From assembly GCA_965277535.1 (NCBI GenBank), contig OZ255825.1:1-64000 (forward strand): a stretch of DNA of 64,000 nucleotides, in the 5' to 3' direction. Below the pieces are notes generated by a model. That model searched no databases. It saw only the letters and a program-made list of their open reading frames with translations, and was not told where the DNA came from. The DNA is from Ilyomonas sp965277535. GTDB lineage: Bacteria; Bacteroidota; Bacteroidia; Chitinophagales; Chitinophagaceae. The number at the start of each line of letters is the position of its first letter. Position 1 is the stretch's first letter. Shown one piece after another: positions 1-9,272 of this stretch. The position numbers and the translations under genes are program-made.

Positions 1-873
1 AACTGGCGGCGGCTGAATACGCCATTTATAAAAATGGTCAAAAACAAACCTGCGCCTTCTACTAACGATGAATACTTTATTTACCAATCGCTGATTGGTG
101 CTTTTCCGGAAAATTTGAATGTAACGGAATCGTTTATCAACCGTACATTATCATTTATAGAAAAAGCATTGCGCGAAGCCAAAGTAGAAACTACCTATAA
201 CGAACCCAACGCTGACTATGAAGAAGCCTGCAAAAGCTTTATCACTTCAATTTTAGACCAAAAGCATCCGTTTATAAAAAGCTTTACCGCTTTTTTGAAT
301 GAAGTAATTGAAGTGGCTACTTTATATTCATTGGCACAAACGGTTATCAAAATAACGGCGCCAGGCATACCTGATATTTACCAGGGCTGCGAGTTGTGGG
401 ACGTAAGTTATGTGGACCCAGATAACCGCCGACTGATTGATTATGATTGTCGCATTGCCAATTTAGATGAAATCATTGCATTGGAAAAAGGAAGCGTTGA
501 ATCATTGTTATCCTTCCTTCATAAGCATAAAAAAGAAGGCCGAGAAAAGTTGTATGCCACTTACAAAACGCTCAATTTCCGCACTACGCACAACGATTTG
601 TTTTTGCATGGAAAATACATTCCATTACAAACCAATGATGAAAAGGTAATGGCTTATGCGAGAGGAAAAGATGACAGCTGGATTGTGGTTGTTATTCCTT
701 TTTGTGGAGAAATACTGCAAAACAAAGAAGCAATAACTGTTTCTCTTCCAACTGATGCGCCGCAGCAATGGACAAACATTTTTACAAATGAAAGAATCAA
801 CTTCAAAAATAATGGCGGCCTGCTTTCCTCGTTACAGAAGTTTCCGGTAGCCGTCTTAACAGCGGGCTTGTAA
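1..873 (+). CDS. treY: Malto-oligosyltrehalose synthase, C-terminal part (cut by window edge)
   Basis: GH13-family enzyme that converts the reducing end of a maltodextrin into a trehalosyl unit, the first step of the TreY/TreZ trehalose route in the cytoplasm. The frame is open from base 1 (first residues NWRRLN), so the start and the catalytic barrel lie left of the window; about 290 residues of a family usually 700-950 long remain. Diagnostic blocks are NDEYFIYQ near the left edge and TAPGIPDIYQGCELWD followed by DPDNRR, which are typical of TreY C-termini. The partner treZ is not in the window. An ATG at 34 lies inside the conserved domain and is not the real start. Followed 60 bases later by a DMT transporter on the same strand. 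Confidence 0.92.
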   Translation, partial: NWRRLNTPFIKMVKNKPAPSTNDEYFIYQSLIGAFPENLNVTESFINRTLSFIEKALREAKVETTYNEPNADYEEACKSFITSILDQKHPFIKSFTAFLNEVIEVATLYSLAQTVIKITAPGIPDIYQGCELWDVSYVDPDNRRLIDYDCRIANLDEIIALEKGSVESLLSFLHKHKKEGREKLYATYKTLNFRTTHNDLFLHGKYIPLQTNDEKVMAYARGKDDSWIVVVIPFCGEILQNKEAITVSLPTDAPQQWTNIFTNERINFKNNGGLLSSLQKFPVAVLTAGL

Positions 874-934
874 CGCCAATCCTCTAACTTTTTTGCAAGA
901 GATTTCGTTTGCAGTACCATCTTTGCTACCACAC

Positions 935-1873
935 ATGAAGCAGCCAGTAAAGCCAGGGGCACCAATTTGGTTAATTGTAGTAGCTTTTGCTATTGTTTAT
1001 ATTGTTTGGGGCTCCACTTATTTTTTTATACAAGCATCCGAAAAAGGGTTTCCTCCTTTTATGCTGGGTGCTGTTCGCTTTTCGGCATCAGGCGTTTTGT
1101 TACTTGCATGGTGCGCTATCAAAAAACAAAAGCTTTGGTTGAGAAAGCAAATTATTTCTTCATTTATCGCAGGTAATTTATTGTTGTTTGTTGCAACCGG
1201 CTCTATTATTTGGGCCGAACAATGGCTACCAAGTTCCTTTGTTGCTGTATTGGTTTCAGCCGTGCCGGTTTGGCTGGTTTTGCTCGACCGGCGTAACAGG
1301 AAAGACAACTTCGGTAACCCGAAAATTATAATTGGTATAATCGTAGGTTTTGCGGGTGTTGTACTGTTGTTTGCACAAAAGTTGATGTCGAATTTATCGT
1401 CAGCCAACACTGCCTTTTTAATTATCAATATGCTGATTGTGATTGGTGGAAATATGAGTTGGGCGGCAGGTTCTTTGTATTCAAAATACCATGGCGTAGG
1501 CAACGTAATGGTAAGTGCTGCCTGGCAGATGATTGGGGCAGCTTGTTCTTTTATCATCCTCACTTTTTGCACCGGCGAAGTAACCCATTTTAATATTCAC
1601 CAAGTGCCGCTTACTGCATGGCTTTCGGTATTGTACCTGGTAACAATGGGGTCACTCGCAGGTTATAGCGCTTACATTTGGCTGCTAAGTGTGCGGCCTG
1701 CCACGCAGGTAAGCACCAATTCGTATGTAAATCCTGTAGTTGCCGTTTTACTTGGGGCATTTTTGGGCCGAGAAGTTATCGGCAAAGTGCAATTGTTTGC
1801 TTTAGCCATTATACTGTCAAGTGTATTTATTATTAATGCTGATAAATACAAAAGAACTACTGATGAGAAGTAA
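935..1873 (+). CDS. EamA/DMT-family transporter
   Basis: Inner-membrane drug/metabolite transporter of 312 residues with about ten hydrophobic segments arranged as two EamA repeats; the substrate cannot be told from sequence. The motif IVYIVWGSTYFFIQ in the first helix and the AGYSAYIWLL segment in the second half are typical of the YdcZ/RhaT-like exporters. I start it at the ATG at 935 because the family begins a few residues before the first helix; an upstream in-frame ATG at 893 would add 14 residues without hydrophobic or conserved character. The gene ends about 70 bases before the convergent rnhA stop. Confidence 0.85.
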   Translation: MKQPVKPGAPIWLIVVAFAIVYIVWGSTYFFIQASEKGFPPFMLGAVRFSASGVLLLAWCAIKKQKLWLRKQIISSFIAGNLLLFVATGSIIWAEQWLPSSFVAVLVSAVPVWLVLLDRRNRKDNFGNPKIIIGIIVGFAGVVLLFAQKLMSNLSSANTAFLIINMLIVIGGNMSWAAGSLYSKYHGVGNVMVSAAWQMIGAACSFIILTFCTGEVTHFNIHQVPLTAWLSVLYLVTMGSLAGYSAYIWLLSVRPATQVSTNSYVNPVVAVLLGAFLGREVIGKVQLFALAIILSSVFIINADKYKRTTDEK

Positions 1874-1945
1874 TGAAAAGTAATAAAAACAAACGTATGA
1901 TTTTGATCTATTCACTTTAGATTCCATCATCTTCTCAAAAGTTTT

Positions 1946-2443
1946 TTATTGCCTTTCACCAGTTCCTCTCATCCTATCAGAAGTTCCTTCATACTCTTCA
2001 TCAATCAACAAATCCGTTCCATCAGCAGCAGTGGTTGCCAACTGATCGCAACGATTGTTGTAAACATTAGCAGCATGACCTTTCACCCATATGAACGTGA
2101 TATGATAATCTCTTGAAAGTTCATAAAACTGTAACCACAAATCCTTGTTTTTTTTACCACCGGCAAAGTTTGTTTTTACCCATTTTTCCAACCAGTTTTT
2201 GGTAACCGCATTTACAATGTACTGACTATCGGTATAAATGGTGAGCGATAAATTTTTTCTTTTCAGATTTTGTAACGCAACAATAACGGCCATCAGTTCC
2301 ATGCGGTTGTTGGTGGTTAGGCGATAGCCCGCAGAAAGTTCTTTTTTCTTTTCGCCAAACATCATCACCACACCATAACCACCTCTTCCAGGATTGCCGC
2401 GTGCGGCTCCATCGGTATAAATAATCAGTTCGTTATTCAACAA
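1946..2443 (-). CDS. rnhA: Ribonuclease HI
   Basis: Cytoplasmic endonuclease that cuts the RNA strand of RNA:DNA hybrids and helps remove primers and R-loops. The 165-residue protein is the normal length for the type 1 enzyme. The four metal-binding acids are all visible: D11 in IYTDGA, E49 in RMELMAV, D72 in YTDSQY and D133 in RCDQLA, with the HxAN motif at 123-126. The last 15 or so residues (rich in E, G, R) are a non-conserved tail. It lies 15 bases downstream of phzF on the same strand, so the two are probably cotranscribed. Confidence 0.95.
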   Translation of the reverse strand: MLNNELIIYTDGAARGNPGRGGYGVVMMFGEKKKELSAGYRLTTNNRMELMAVIVALQNLKRKNLSLTIYTDSQYIVNAVTKNWLEKWVKTNFAGGKKNKDLWLQFYELSRDYHITFIWVKGHAANVYNNRCDQLATTAADGTDLLIDEEYEGTSDRMRGTGERQ

Positions 2444-2458
2444 TAAAATTTATAAAAA

Positions 2459-3250
2459 TTATTCTGTAAAAAAAGTTCCTTTCAAATAAGTTTTAGCGTT
2501 GCCGCGTATCAGCACACGGTCGCCTTTTAATTTACAATCCAGGTAACCTCTGCGAGCCGACAATTGAATGCTTTGCAAATGATTTTTGCCCAACAGATCA
2601 GCCCAATAAGGAACCAAAATAGTATGCGCTGAACCGGTAACCGGATCTTCATTAATGCCGCTTTGTGGATAAAAGCAACGAGCCACAATATCACTGTCAT
2701 CGCCTTTTGCTGTGCAAATAACACCACGTGCTTTTACCGTGGCAAGTTGGGCGAAATCGGGTTGCAGGCTTTCTACTTCTTTTTGCGATGATAACACAAC
2801 CATTGTATCAAATGAAGTTGTAAAAACCGGTGCAGATTGAACACCTAAACTGCTGAACAATGCGTCAGGAATATTGGTTAACGGCGTTGGAGGATTCGCC
2901 GGGAAGTCAAGCTGGATAGTGCTTTCAGCCACACTACTAATTTTTAAAGAACCGCTTAATGAATGAAAAAGAATTTCATCTTTATCATAACCCAATTCTG
3001 TAAAAAGAATATGTGCCGACGCCAGGGTAGCATGTCCGCAGAGTTTTACTTCTGTAGTTGGCGTAAACCAGCGTATGCGAAAGCCTTCTTCTTCAGGCAC
3101 AAAAAAAGCGGTTTCACTCAGGTTGTTTTCTTTTGCCAATTGCTGCATGGTGGCATCGGGCAACCAATCGGTAAGCGGGCAAACGGCAGCCGGATTGCCA
3201 CCAAACAACTCATCTGTAAACGCATGAACGATGTAAATGGGTAAGCGCAT
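2459..3250 (-). CDS. PhzF-family isomerase
   Basis: PhzF/diaminopimelate-epimerase-fold protein of 263 residues. PhzF of Pseudomonas isomerises a phenazine precursor; most homologues, like this one, lie outside phenazine clusters and their substrate is unknown. The start MRLPIYIVHAFTDE matches the family; a longer open frame to 3358 adds 36 residues with no similarity. The catalytic Glu is E46 in SETAFF, and GGNPAAV, CGHATLA and EDPVTGSAH are conserved family blocks. A TTATTTTG box (3269-3276, minus strand) sits 19 bases before the chosen ATG and supports it. Divergent from the helicase gene at 3357. Confidence 0.88.
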   Translation of the reverse strand: MRLPIYIVHAFTDELFGGNPAAVCPLTDWLPDATMQQLAKENNLSETAFFVPEEEGFRIRWFTPTTEVKLCGHATLASAHILFTELGYDKDEILFHSLSGSLKISSVAESTIQLDFPANPPTPLTNIPDALFSSLGVQSAPVFTTSFDTMVVLSSQKEVESLQPDFAQLATVKARGVICTAKGDDSDIVARCFYPQSGINEDPVTGSAHTILVPYWADLLGKNHLQSIQLSARRGYLDCKLKGDRVLIRGNAKTYLKGTFFTE

Positions 3251-3356
3251 ATTGTATAAATAAGAGTGCAAAATAAAGGTGGATTTCATTACTTTTATCA
3301 ACCATCTTAACAAGACAAAAAACAAAGATGGCGTACCTTTAAAAGTATTCAACTTC

Positions 3357-5879
3357 ATGCTTCACGATACAGAAAATAAAATGTTTTCAATGGCGGCTGA
3401 TTTCATCAATTACAGCAGCCAACCCGTGTTCTTAACCGGAAAAGCCGGCACAGGGAAAACTACGTTTTTAAAATACATAAAGCAGCATACCAACAAGCAA
3501 ACGGCTGTTGTTGCGCCCACCGGTGTTGCGGCAATCAATGCAGGCGGCGTTACCATTCATTCGTTTTTCCAACTGCCGTTTACGCCCTACATTCCGCAAA
3601 CGCAGGGCTTCGCATCCAATGACGAAATGTTGGATAAACATCACCTGCTGGGCAGGATAAAAATCAACCGCGACAGGAGAGAAGTGTTTCAAAAATTAGA
3701 GCTTCTCATCATTGATGAAATCAGCATGGTGCGCTGCGATGTGATTGATGCGATTGATGTGGTGTTGCGCTCGTTTCGCAACCGTCACAACGAACCATTT
3801 GGCGGCGTACAGGTGCTGTACATTGGCGACATGTTTCAGTTACCGCCGGTTGCAGGTGAAGGCGAATGGAATATCCTTTCACGCTTTTATCATAGTCCTT
3901 ATTTTTTTGACAGTAAAGTAGTTAAAGAAAATCCGCCGGTGTACGTTGAGTTGAACAAAATTTATCGGCAAAACGAAAAATCGTTTATTGATATTTTGAA
4001 TAAAGTTCGCAATAACGAAATGGATTTTGAGGCATTTGAAAAACTGCACGAGCGTTACGAACCTGAGTTTAGTGTTCCAAAACATGAACGATACGTTGTG
4101 CTTACCACGCACAACAATAAAGCAGATGCTATTAATGCGGCTGAACTGTCAAAATTAAAAGGCGAAAGCCGAGTGTATGAAGCAGAAATTGGCGGCGACT
4201 TCTCTGACAAAACCTATCCGGCAGAAGCCGCTTTGCAATTAAAGATAGGAGCGCAGGTGATGTTTATTAAAAACGATCCTGAGAAGCGATTTTTTAATGG
4301 AAAAATTGGTGAAGTAACCCGTATGGAAGATAGCGCAGTGTTTGTAAAATGCGGCGAAGATGAAACCGAAATTGAAGTAAAACCGGAGAAGTGGAACAAC
4401 ATACGTTACACGCTGAACAACGACTCTGTGGATGAAGATGTAATCGGGTGGTTTAAGCAAATGCCATTGCGATATGCGTGGGCAATTACCATTCACAAAA
4501 GCCAGGGATTGACGTTTGAAAAAGCTATAATTGATGCGGGTTCTTCATTTGCATCAGGCCAGGTGTATGTTGCTTTGAGCCGTTGTACAACATTGAATGG
4601 CATCGTTTTGAAAAGCAAGCTTACACCTTATAATTTAAGAACGGATGCACGCATTGTTGAGTTTTCTGTGCAAAAACAAAACGTTGATGCGCTAACGCAG
4701 CAGCTGGAAAAGAGTAAAGCCGATTACCAAAAAGAAACCATTTTAAAACTGTTCGATTTTCATTCTATCGATCACCAGGCTGCCCGCGTAATGAAAGTGT
4801 TTTACGAACATCCTACATCGTTTAACGAAGGCACGAAAGAATGGCTGGAATCATTGCAAAACAAAATAGAACAGCAACAAACGGTTGCCAATAAATTTGA
4901 GTTGCAACTGATGACATTACTGGAAAGAGAAGACCTGCCCGAAAACAACGAAGCTGCGCAAAGCCGCATCCGAAGCGCGGTTGCACACTTTGTAAAGGAA
5001 TGGGAAACAGTTTATCAAACCATTCCACAATCGCCTGCCATTACCGATAGTAAGATGGTAGCGCTGGCTTATAACAACGAGTTGCGTGCTTTGTATCATG
5101 CTATTTCGTTACGTTTGGTTTTGCTGAGAAGTTGTGCCAATGGTTTTCATACCGAAGCTTATAACAAAGCGAAGAAAAATTTTTCAACCAGCAATGTTTC
5201 TCTCAATGCGTATGCAGGCACGAGCGAAACAAAAACCGAAAGTCCGCATCCCGATTTATACCGGCAGTTGCGGCAGTTGCGCGATACCATTTGCACAGAG
5301 CTGGAAGTGCCGATTTACATGGTTTGCGGCAGCACAGCTTTAGATGAAATGAGCCGGTTTCTGCCTCTTACAACAGCGCAATTAATTCAAATTACCGGCT
5401 TTGGAAAAGTAAAAGCGCATCAGTTTGGCGAGCGGTTTTTGCGCATCATCAACCGATATGCTGATGACCACAATTTATCATCTACTATCGGCGAAAAAAA
5501 AGCAAAAAAGCAGCGAAAAGAAAAGGAAAAATCGGACGAAAACAAACCTGAAGTGGCAACAAAGCCTGACACTAAAAAAGAAACGTTTGTATTGTATAAA
5601 GAAGGGAAAACAGTAAAAGAAATTGCAGATGAGCGCAAGCTTTCACCGCAAACTATCGAAGGGCATCTGGCTTATTTTGTTCAGGAAGGAATGCTATCGG
5701 TTGATGAACTGGTAACGCGCGAAAAGCTGGTTTTGATTGAGCCTGCCCTGCAAGAATATGACGGCAAAACACTCTCTTCTGTAAAAACAAAACTGGGTAG
5801 TGACGTGAGTTATGGCGACATCAAAATCGCTTTGGCCTGGAAAGAATTTTTAAAGAAAGAATCGGCGCCGAACGATTAA
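3357..5879 (+). CDS. PIF1-like helicase with HRDC and C-terminal winged-helix region
   Basis: Probable 5'-3' DNA helicase of the PIF1/RecD-like SF1B group, 840 residues, acting on chromosomal DNA. Order of parts: Walker A GKAGTGKTT (28-36), Walker B LLIIDEISM near 105, a UvrD_C_2-type motor end with AWAITIHKSQGLTFEKA and VYVALSRC (about 370-420), an HRDC domain near 630-700, a Lys/Glu-rich linker, then a helix-turn-helix region (KTVKEIADERKLSPQTIEGH, about 750-790) resembling the RQC/HTH_40 tail of RecQ helicases. I chose the ATG at 3357 since TACCTTTA (3334-3341) precedes it by 15 bases; the open frame extends to 3279 without conserved residues. The RecQ-like tail on a PIF1-like motor is common in Bacteroidota. 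Confidence 0.88.
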   Translation: MLHDTENKMFSMAADFINYSSQPVFLTGKAGTGKTTFLKYIKQHTNKQTAVVAPTGVAAINAGGVTIHSFFQLPFTPYIPQTQGFASNDEMLDKHHLLGRIKINRDRREVFQKLELLIIDEISMVRCDVIDAIDVVLRSFRNRHNEPFGGVQVLYIGDMFQLPPVAGEGEWNILSRFYHSPYFFDSKVVKENPPVYVELNKIYRQNEKSFIDILNKVRNNEMDFEAFEKLHERYEPEFSVPKHERYVVLTTHNNKADAINAAELSKLKGESRVYEAEIGGDFSDKTYPAEAALQLKIGAQVMFIKNDPEKRFFNGKIGEVTRMEDSAVFVKCGEDETEIEVKPEKWNNIRYTLNNDSVDEDVIGWFKQMPLRYAWAITIHKSQGLTFEKAIIDAGSSFASGQVYVALSRCTTLNGIVLKSKLTPYNLRTDARIVEFSVQKQNVDALTQQLEKSKADYQKETILKLFDFHSIDHQAARVMKVFYEHPTSFNEGTKEWLESLQNKIEQQQTVANKFELQLMTLLEREDLPENNEAAQSRIRSAVAHFVKEWETVYQTIPQSPAITDSKMVALAYNNELRALYHAISLRLVLLRSCANGFHTEAYNKAKKNFSTSNVSLNAYAGTSETKTESPHPDLYRQLRQLRDTICTELEVPIYMVCGSTALDEMSRFLPLTTAQLIQITGFGKVKAHQFGERFLRIINRYADDHNLSSTIGEKKAKKQRKEKEKSDENKPEVATKPDTKKETFVLYKEGKTVKEIADERKLSPQTIEGHLAYFVQEGMLSVDELVTREKLVLIEPALQEYDGKTLSSVKTKLGSDVSYGDIKIALAWKEFLKKESAPND

Positions 5880-5908
5880 AAAATGATATTTGAATAAACT
5901 AAAAGAAT

Positions 5909-6460
5909 ATGGAACGTACAGCAATTAGAGCAAACTTTACTTCTGAAGAAGAGTATTTTTTGTTTGAAGAAAAGAGCGAAACAAGACATGAATTAATCAA
6001 CGGAAATTTATATGAAATGAATGGGGTTAGTAGATACCATAACAATATAGTTAGAAGGTTAATTGTGTTGTTTTCAAGATTGCTTGATGAAGAGAACTAC
6101 CTGGTTGCTTTTGAAAGTTTTAAATTCAAATCTCCGGATAAGAATTTTCTTTATCCAGATATTATGATTTGTGAAACAGATGCTGCGAAATATTATACAG
6201 AAAATCCTATTTTAATTATTGAAGTGCTTTCGCCATCAACACGCAAGTATAACTTAGTTGATAAATTCATTCAATACCAAAAAGCAGAAAGTTTACAATA
6301 CTATTTGTGCATCGAGCCAGAAAAAAAAGTAGTTATTTTTTATTTCAAAACTGAAGAAGGAGAGTGGATGACAGAAACGTTTACCAGCGATGACGATGTT
6401 ATTGCATTGAACCATCTAAGCATCAACATTACATTGAAAGACATTTATCAATCTGCTTAA
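5909..6460 (+). CDS. Uma2-family (DUF820) restriction-endonuclease-fold protein
   Basis: Protein of 183 residues with the PD-(D/E)XK nuclease fold of the Uma2 family, which is abundant in cyanobacteria and Bacteroidota; its biological role is not known. Family signs: RHELINGNLYEMNGVS early on, the SPDKNFLYPDIMIC block carrying the first active-site acid, and the NPILIIEVLSPSTRKYN block with the E-x-S core, then the YQKAESLQYYLCI helix. It lies 29 bases after the helicase on the same strand and its stop codon overlaps the stop of the convergent porin gene (TTAA shared at 6457-6460), so there is no room for a terminator between them. Confidence 0.85.
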   Translation: MERTAIRANFTSEEEYFLFEEKSETRHELINGNLYEMNGVSRYHNNIVRRLIVLFSRLLDEENYLVAFESFKFKSPDKNFLYPDIMICETDAAKYYTENPILIIEVLSPSTRKYNLVDKFIQYQKAESLQYYLCIEPEKKVVIFYFKTEEGEWMTETFTSDDDVIALNHLSINITLKDIYQSA

Positions 6461-7812
6461 AAATTGATGTGCCCGCGCAATGAAAACACATGCACCGGAC
6501 CTCTGTCTTTGTTGTAAGCTGGATGATCTACAAACTGGTAATCTGCCGTTATAAAGAAATGATTGAACAGTTTTGCATTGTAATACAATTCTACAATATT
6601 TTCAGTACGATAATTCAATGCGCCATCACCAATTAAAAAGCCATCGCCACCAGCTTTTAAATAGTCCTGATGATCCTTTGAAATACCGCTTGCAACGCCT
6701 GCAATGCCAACCACATCATCATTGCGCTTCCACCAATTTCCTTTCACTTGCAAACCGGCGCTAATGCTCTCATCAATTTCAGTAAATGCCCAGGTTGCCG
6801 TTTTACCATCGTTGTAACCGGCACGAACAAAGCAACCCAATACATCAGACAATTCCAATTCTCCATTCAATCCCAAACCGTATTTTGAGCTGTGATAATT
6901 TGCGTCATATCCCAAGCCTTCTATCACGTGCACTGCAGTGCTGTCTCCCCTTTTCATTTCAGTAATTGCCTGTTGATAAGAGGGCGCGTTGGTGCTATTT
7001 CTAAAACCCAAAACCCGTATGGTTCCTTTTCTTTTATTGAGTAAAAAGCTTTTTTCTAATTCCGCACTAAATCCATTTACAGCGCCGATATTTTTATTCA
7101 GATAAGGGCCATTTGCATTTACAGGAACCTGAGTTCCGCTCAAACGCGCCGCCCATAAAGGGTTAATCCATTCCACTACAAAACCCAAAGTATAACCTCG
7201 CGTATTGGCAGGATAGTCATAAGAACCATTGCTCATTAACGCCCAGTTTAAAAAGCTCGTGCGTGGGTCGTGGCTATACCCATTTTTGTCAAAAAAATCG
7301 CTCACGGCAAACTTGCCTGCACTAATGGTAATACGGGAAGCTGGCAAAATTTCTTTTACCTGGTTGGCGTCATCTTCCAGCGTGTCCATTTTGTTTTTTG
7401 AAAGAGGAATATGCTGCTGAATATAGTACCGCGCCATTGATAAAACCGGCACAGGATCGCCCACACGGAACGCTTCGCCATTGGTGAAAGCAGCAATACC
7501 GGTGGTCCCGTCGAAGCCGTTGCCGCCGGATATTTCAGCGTTGGCGTACACATTTGTAAAATGAAACAGCTTTCTGCCTATAAAAGCCGTAGAGGTGATG
7601 GTGAGCACGCCTCTTTCTACACCGCTACTCAAGCTGTTGAGCCCAGTGTACAAAGCCCTGAAAGCTCCGTGGGTTTGCGAAACAGCAGTAAACTGAAAAT
7701 GCGCCGACCACAATGAATCAGGCGTTTTGTTGCGGGGCGCAACAATGGTATCTTTTTGGGCAAAAACAAACGAAGAAATAACCAGGGATAAAGATAGAAA
7801 AGATACTTTCAT
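6457..7812 (-). CDS. OprB-like carbohydrate porin
   Basis: Outer-membrane beta-barrel protein of 451 residues resembling the OprB/carbohydrate-selective porin family. It opens with a signal peptide (MKVSFLSLSLVISSFVFAQ, cleaved after Ala/Gln) and ends in Phe (GHINF), the usual last residue of a barrel. FTAVSQTHGAFRALYTGLN and ISGGNGFDGTTGIAAFTNGE are family-like blocks near the mature N-terminus. Start taken at 7812 because it places the signal peptide at the very N-terminus; six more residues are open upstream. Which sugar, if any, passes is not predictable; the next gene upstream (minus strand) is a sugar mutarotase-like protein. Confidence 0.75.
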   Translation of the reverse strand: MKVSFLSLSLVISSFVFAQKDTIVAPRNKTPDSLWSAHFQFTAVSQTHGAFRALYTGLNSLSSGVERGVLTITSTAFIGRKLFHFTNVYANAEISGGNGFDGTTGIAAFTNGEAFRVGDPVPVLSMARYYIQQHIPLSKNKMDTLEDDANQVKEILPASRITISAGKFAVSDFFDKNGYSHDPRTSFLNWALMSNGSYDYPANTRGYTLGFVVEWINPLWAARLSGTQVPVNANGPYLNKNIGAVNGFSAELEKSFLLNKRKGTIRVLGFRNSTNAPSYQQAITEMKRGDSTAVHVIEGLGYDANYHSSKYGLGLNGELELSDVLGCFVRAGYNDGKTATWAFTEIDESISAGLQVKGNWWKRNDDVVGIAGVASGISKDHQDYLKAGGDGFLIGDGALNYRTENIVELYYNAKLFNHFFITADYQFVDHPAYNKDRGPVHVFSLRGHINF

Positions 7813-7948
7813 AGTTGTGTTGGTTGTCATTTGCTTTGTAGGATCAGGGGTGTCTGCACCATTGGTCAGGCTTTACTTTTTGAAACCGCAGCTATTTCTA
7901 TCCTCACGATTGTTATAAAAGTTGGCTGGTTTGTTTTTGTCGAAAAAA

Positions 7949-8818
7949 TTAAAACAATTCAACACTCCATTGCCGCTCAAACACAGCGTTCGGTTGTAGT
8001 GTATTGATGCCTTCTTTTTGCGTAATATCGCCACTTGCATTCGTACTGTCGGCAATGCCGCACCAGGGTTCAATGCATAAAAAGTCAGCGTCTTTTTTAT
8101 TCCAGATGCCGAGGTAAGGAAAGCCTTCAAAGTAAACGGTAAAGCCATGCGGCGTAACATCGCTTTTTACGCTGATGCTGTTGCTTTGGATGTGTTTAAA
8201 CACCAGTGCATCCTCATAAAAGAAAAAGCGTTTTAACCTTAATTGTTCAGCATTGTGGAAGAAAGGAATTGGCGTTGTTTCGATCAAACCATCTTCCGAC
8301 AAAGGATAACGCTCCGCATTTTCAATCTGGCTAAATGAAAGATAATAATCTTCGAAATCGGTATTCTCAGCCAACGGAACTTTAAAAGCCGGATGCCCGC
8401 CAAGCGAAAAGTACATCGTTTCACTGCCCGTATTGGTTACTGAATACACAACATGCAAACGGTTTTCATCAAGAGTGTATTGAATGGAAAATGAAAACGG
8501 AAATGGGTACAAAAACAAAGTTTGCGGCGTATCGGTAATAGTAAATGTAATAGATGTTTCAGATTGATCGGTAATGGCAAATTCGGCATCGCGGGCAAAA
8601 CCATGGCGGCTTAAATGAAATGTTTTGCCATTGTATGTGTAGCTGCCGTTTTTCAATTCACCAACAATCGGAAATAACACAGGGCTGTGTTTTGCCCAGA
8701 CATCAGGATCGCCATTCCATAAATATTGCAGGCCGGTTTGCTGATTGATGAGGCTTTGCAATTCGGCTCCTTTGGTATTAATATCAACTAACAAAAGGTG
8801 GTTGTGCAAGGTTGGCAT
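7949..8818 (-). CDS. LacX-like aldose 1-epimerase family protein
   Basis: Cytoplasmic galactose-mutarotase-fold protein of 289 residues, which by family interconverts alpha and beta anomers of an aldose or binds a sugar. Expected landmarks are present: SRHGFARD (H72), SLGGHPAF around residue 140 and the FLCIEPWCGIAD block carrying the catalytic-type Glu. The short N-terminus and the HGFARD/CIEPWCG pair place it with the LacX-like subgroup rather than GalM. Located between the porin and the DUF2795 gene, all on the minus strand; the DUF2795 terminator (8883-8909) separates it from its upstream neighbour, so it should have its own promoter between 8819 and 8882, though I see no exact consensus. 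Confidence 0.85.
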   Translation of the reverse strand: MPTLHNHLLLVDINTKGAELQSLINQQTGLQYLWNGDPDVWAKHSPVLFPIVGELKNGSYTYNGKTFHLSRHGFARDAEFAITDQSETSITFTITDTPQTLFLYPFPFSFSIQYTLDENRLHVVYSVTNTGSETMYFSLGGHPAFKVPLAENTDFEDYYLSFSQIENAERYPLSEDGLIETTPIPFFHNAEQLRLKRFFFYEDALVFKHIQSNSISVKSDVTPHGFTVYFEGFPYLGIWNKKDADFLCIEPWCGIADSTNASGDITQKEGINTLQPNAVFERQWSVELF

Positions 8819-8882
8819 AATATGGTGAATTTGTAATTTTTAATGCTTGATGAGTAAGCTTCATTTATTTTCACTAAAAACA

Positions 8883-8909
8883 AAAAGCTGTTTACCACAA
8901 ACAGCTTTT
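8883..8909 (-). terminator. Rho-independent terminator of the DUF2795 gene
   Basis: AAAAGCTGTTT and AAACAGCTTTT form a perfect 11-bp stem around a 5-base loop (ACCAC on the + strand). Read on the minus strand it follows the stop of the DUF2795 gene by about 24 bases and ends in a T-rich run. Confidence 0.75.
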
Positions 8910-8932
8910 ATAAAAAAGAGGCAAAACCAAAG

Positions 8933-9154
8933 CTAATATTCGTCTTCGTTAAACATAAAATCTTCTTGGCTTGGATAGTCAGGCCAAATGTCTTCAATGC
9001 TTTCATACACTTCACCTTCGTCTTCCAGCTCCTGAAGATTTTCAACCACTTCAATCGGCGCACCGGAGCGGATAGCGTAATCAATCAATTCGTCTTTTGT
9101 AGCAGGCCAGGGTGCGTCTTCAAGATAGCTGGCTAATTCGAGAGTCCAAAACAT
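8933..9154 (-). CDS. DUF2795 domain protein
   Basis: Small acidic protein of 73 residues, FWTLELASYLEDAPWPATKD followed by a Glu/Asp-rich half ending NEDEY. It matches the DUF2795 proteins that are almost universal and very well conserved in Bacteroidota; function unknown, the acidic character and WPATK-type motif suggest a nucleic-acid or RNA-polymerase associated role only by analogy. The open frame continues to 9211 but a TACATTTG promoter box lies inside that extension (9176-9183), so the real start is the ATG at 9154, which also gives the family N-terminus. Divergent from lolD. Confidence 0.85.
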   Translation of the reverse strand: MFWTLELASYLEDAPWPATKDELIDYAIRSGAPIEVVENLQELEDEGEVYESIEDIWPDYPSQEDFMFNEDEY

Positions 9155-9175
9155 AACAGCTTTTGAAATTTGCTG

Positions 9176-9183
9176 CAAATGTA
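9176..9183 (-). promoter_or_regulatory. TACATTTG -7 box for the DUF2795 gene
   Basis: Exact match to the Bacteroidota -7 consensus TAnnTTTG on the minus strand, ending 21 bases before the ATG at 9154. It falls inside the longest possible open frame and so decides the start. Confidence 0.7.
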
Positions 9184-9258
9184 GGAGTTGAGAATGAAAA
9201 TCCAAATTCAAGGTTCATTCAATCAGTAAAATATTAGTGTGGCATTTAAATATTCCTT

Positions 9259-9266
9259 TACGTTTG
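9259..9266 (+). promoter_or_regulatory. TACGTTTG -7 box for lolD
   Basis: Exact TAnnTTTG match ending only 6 bases before the lolD ATG at 9273. With the box-to-start-site distance seen at the RNase P RNA gene (about 6 bases), transcription would begin at or next to the A of the ATG. Confidence 0.65.
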
Positions 9267-9272
9267 CACTCT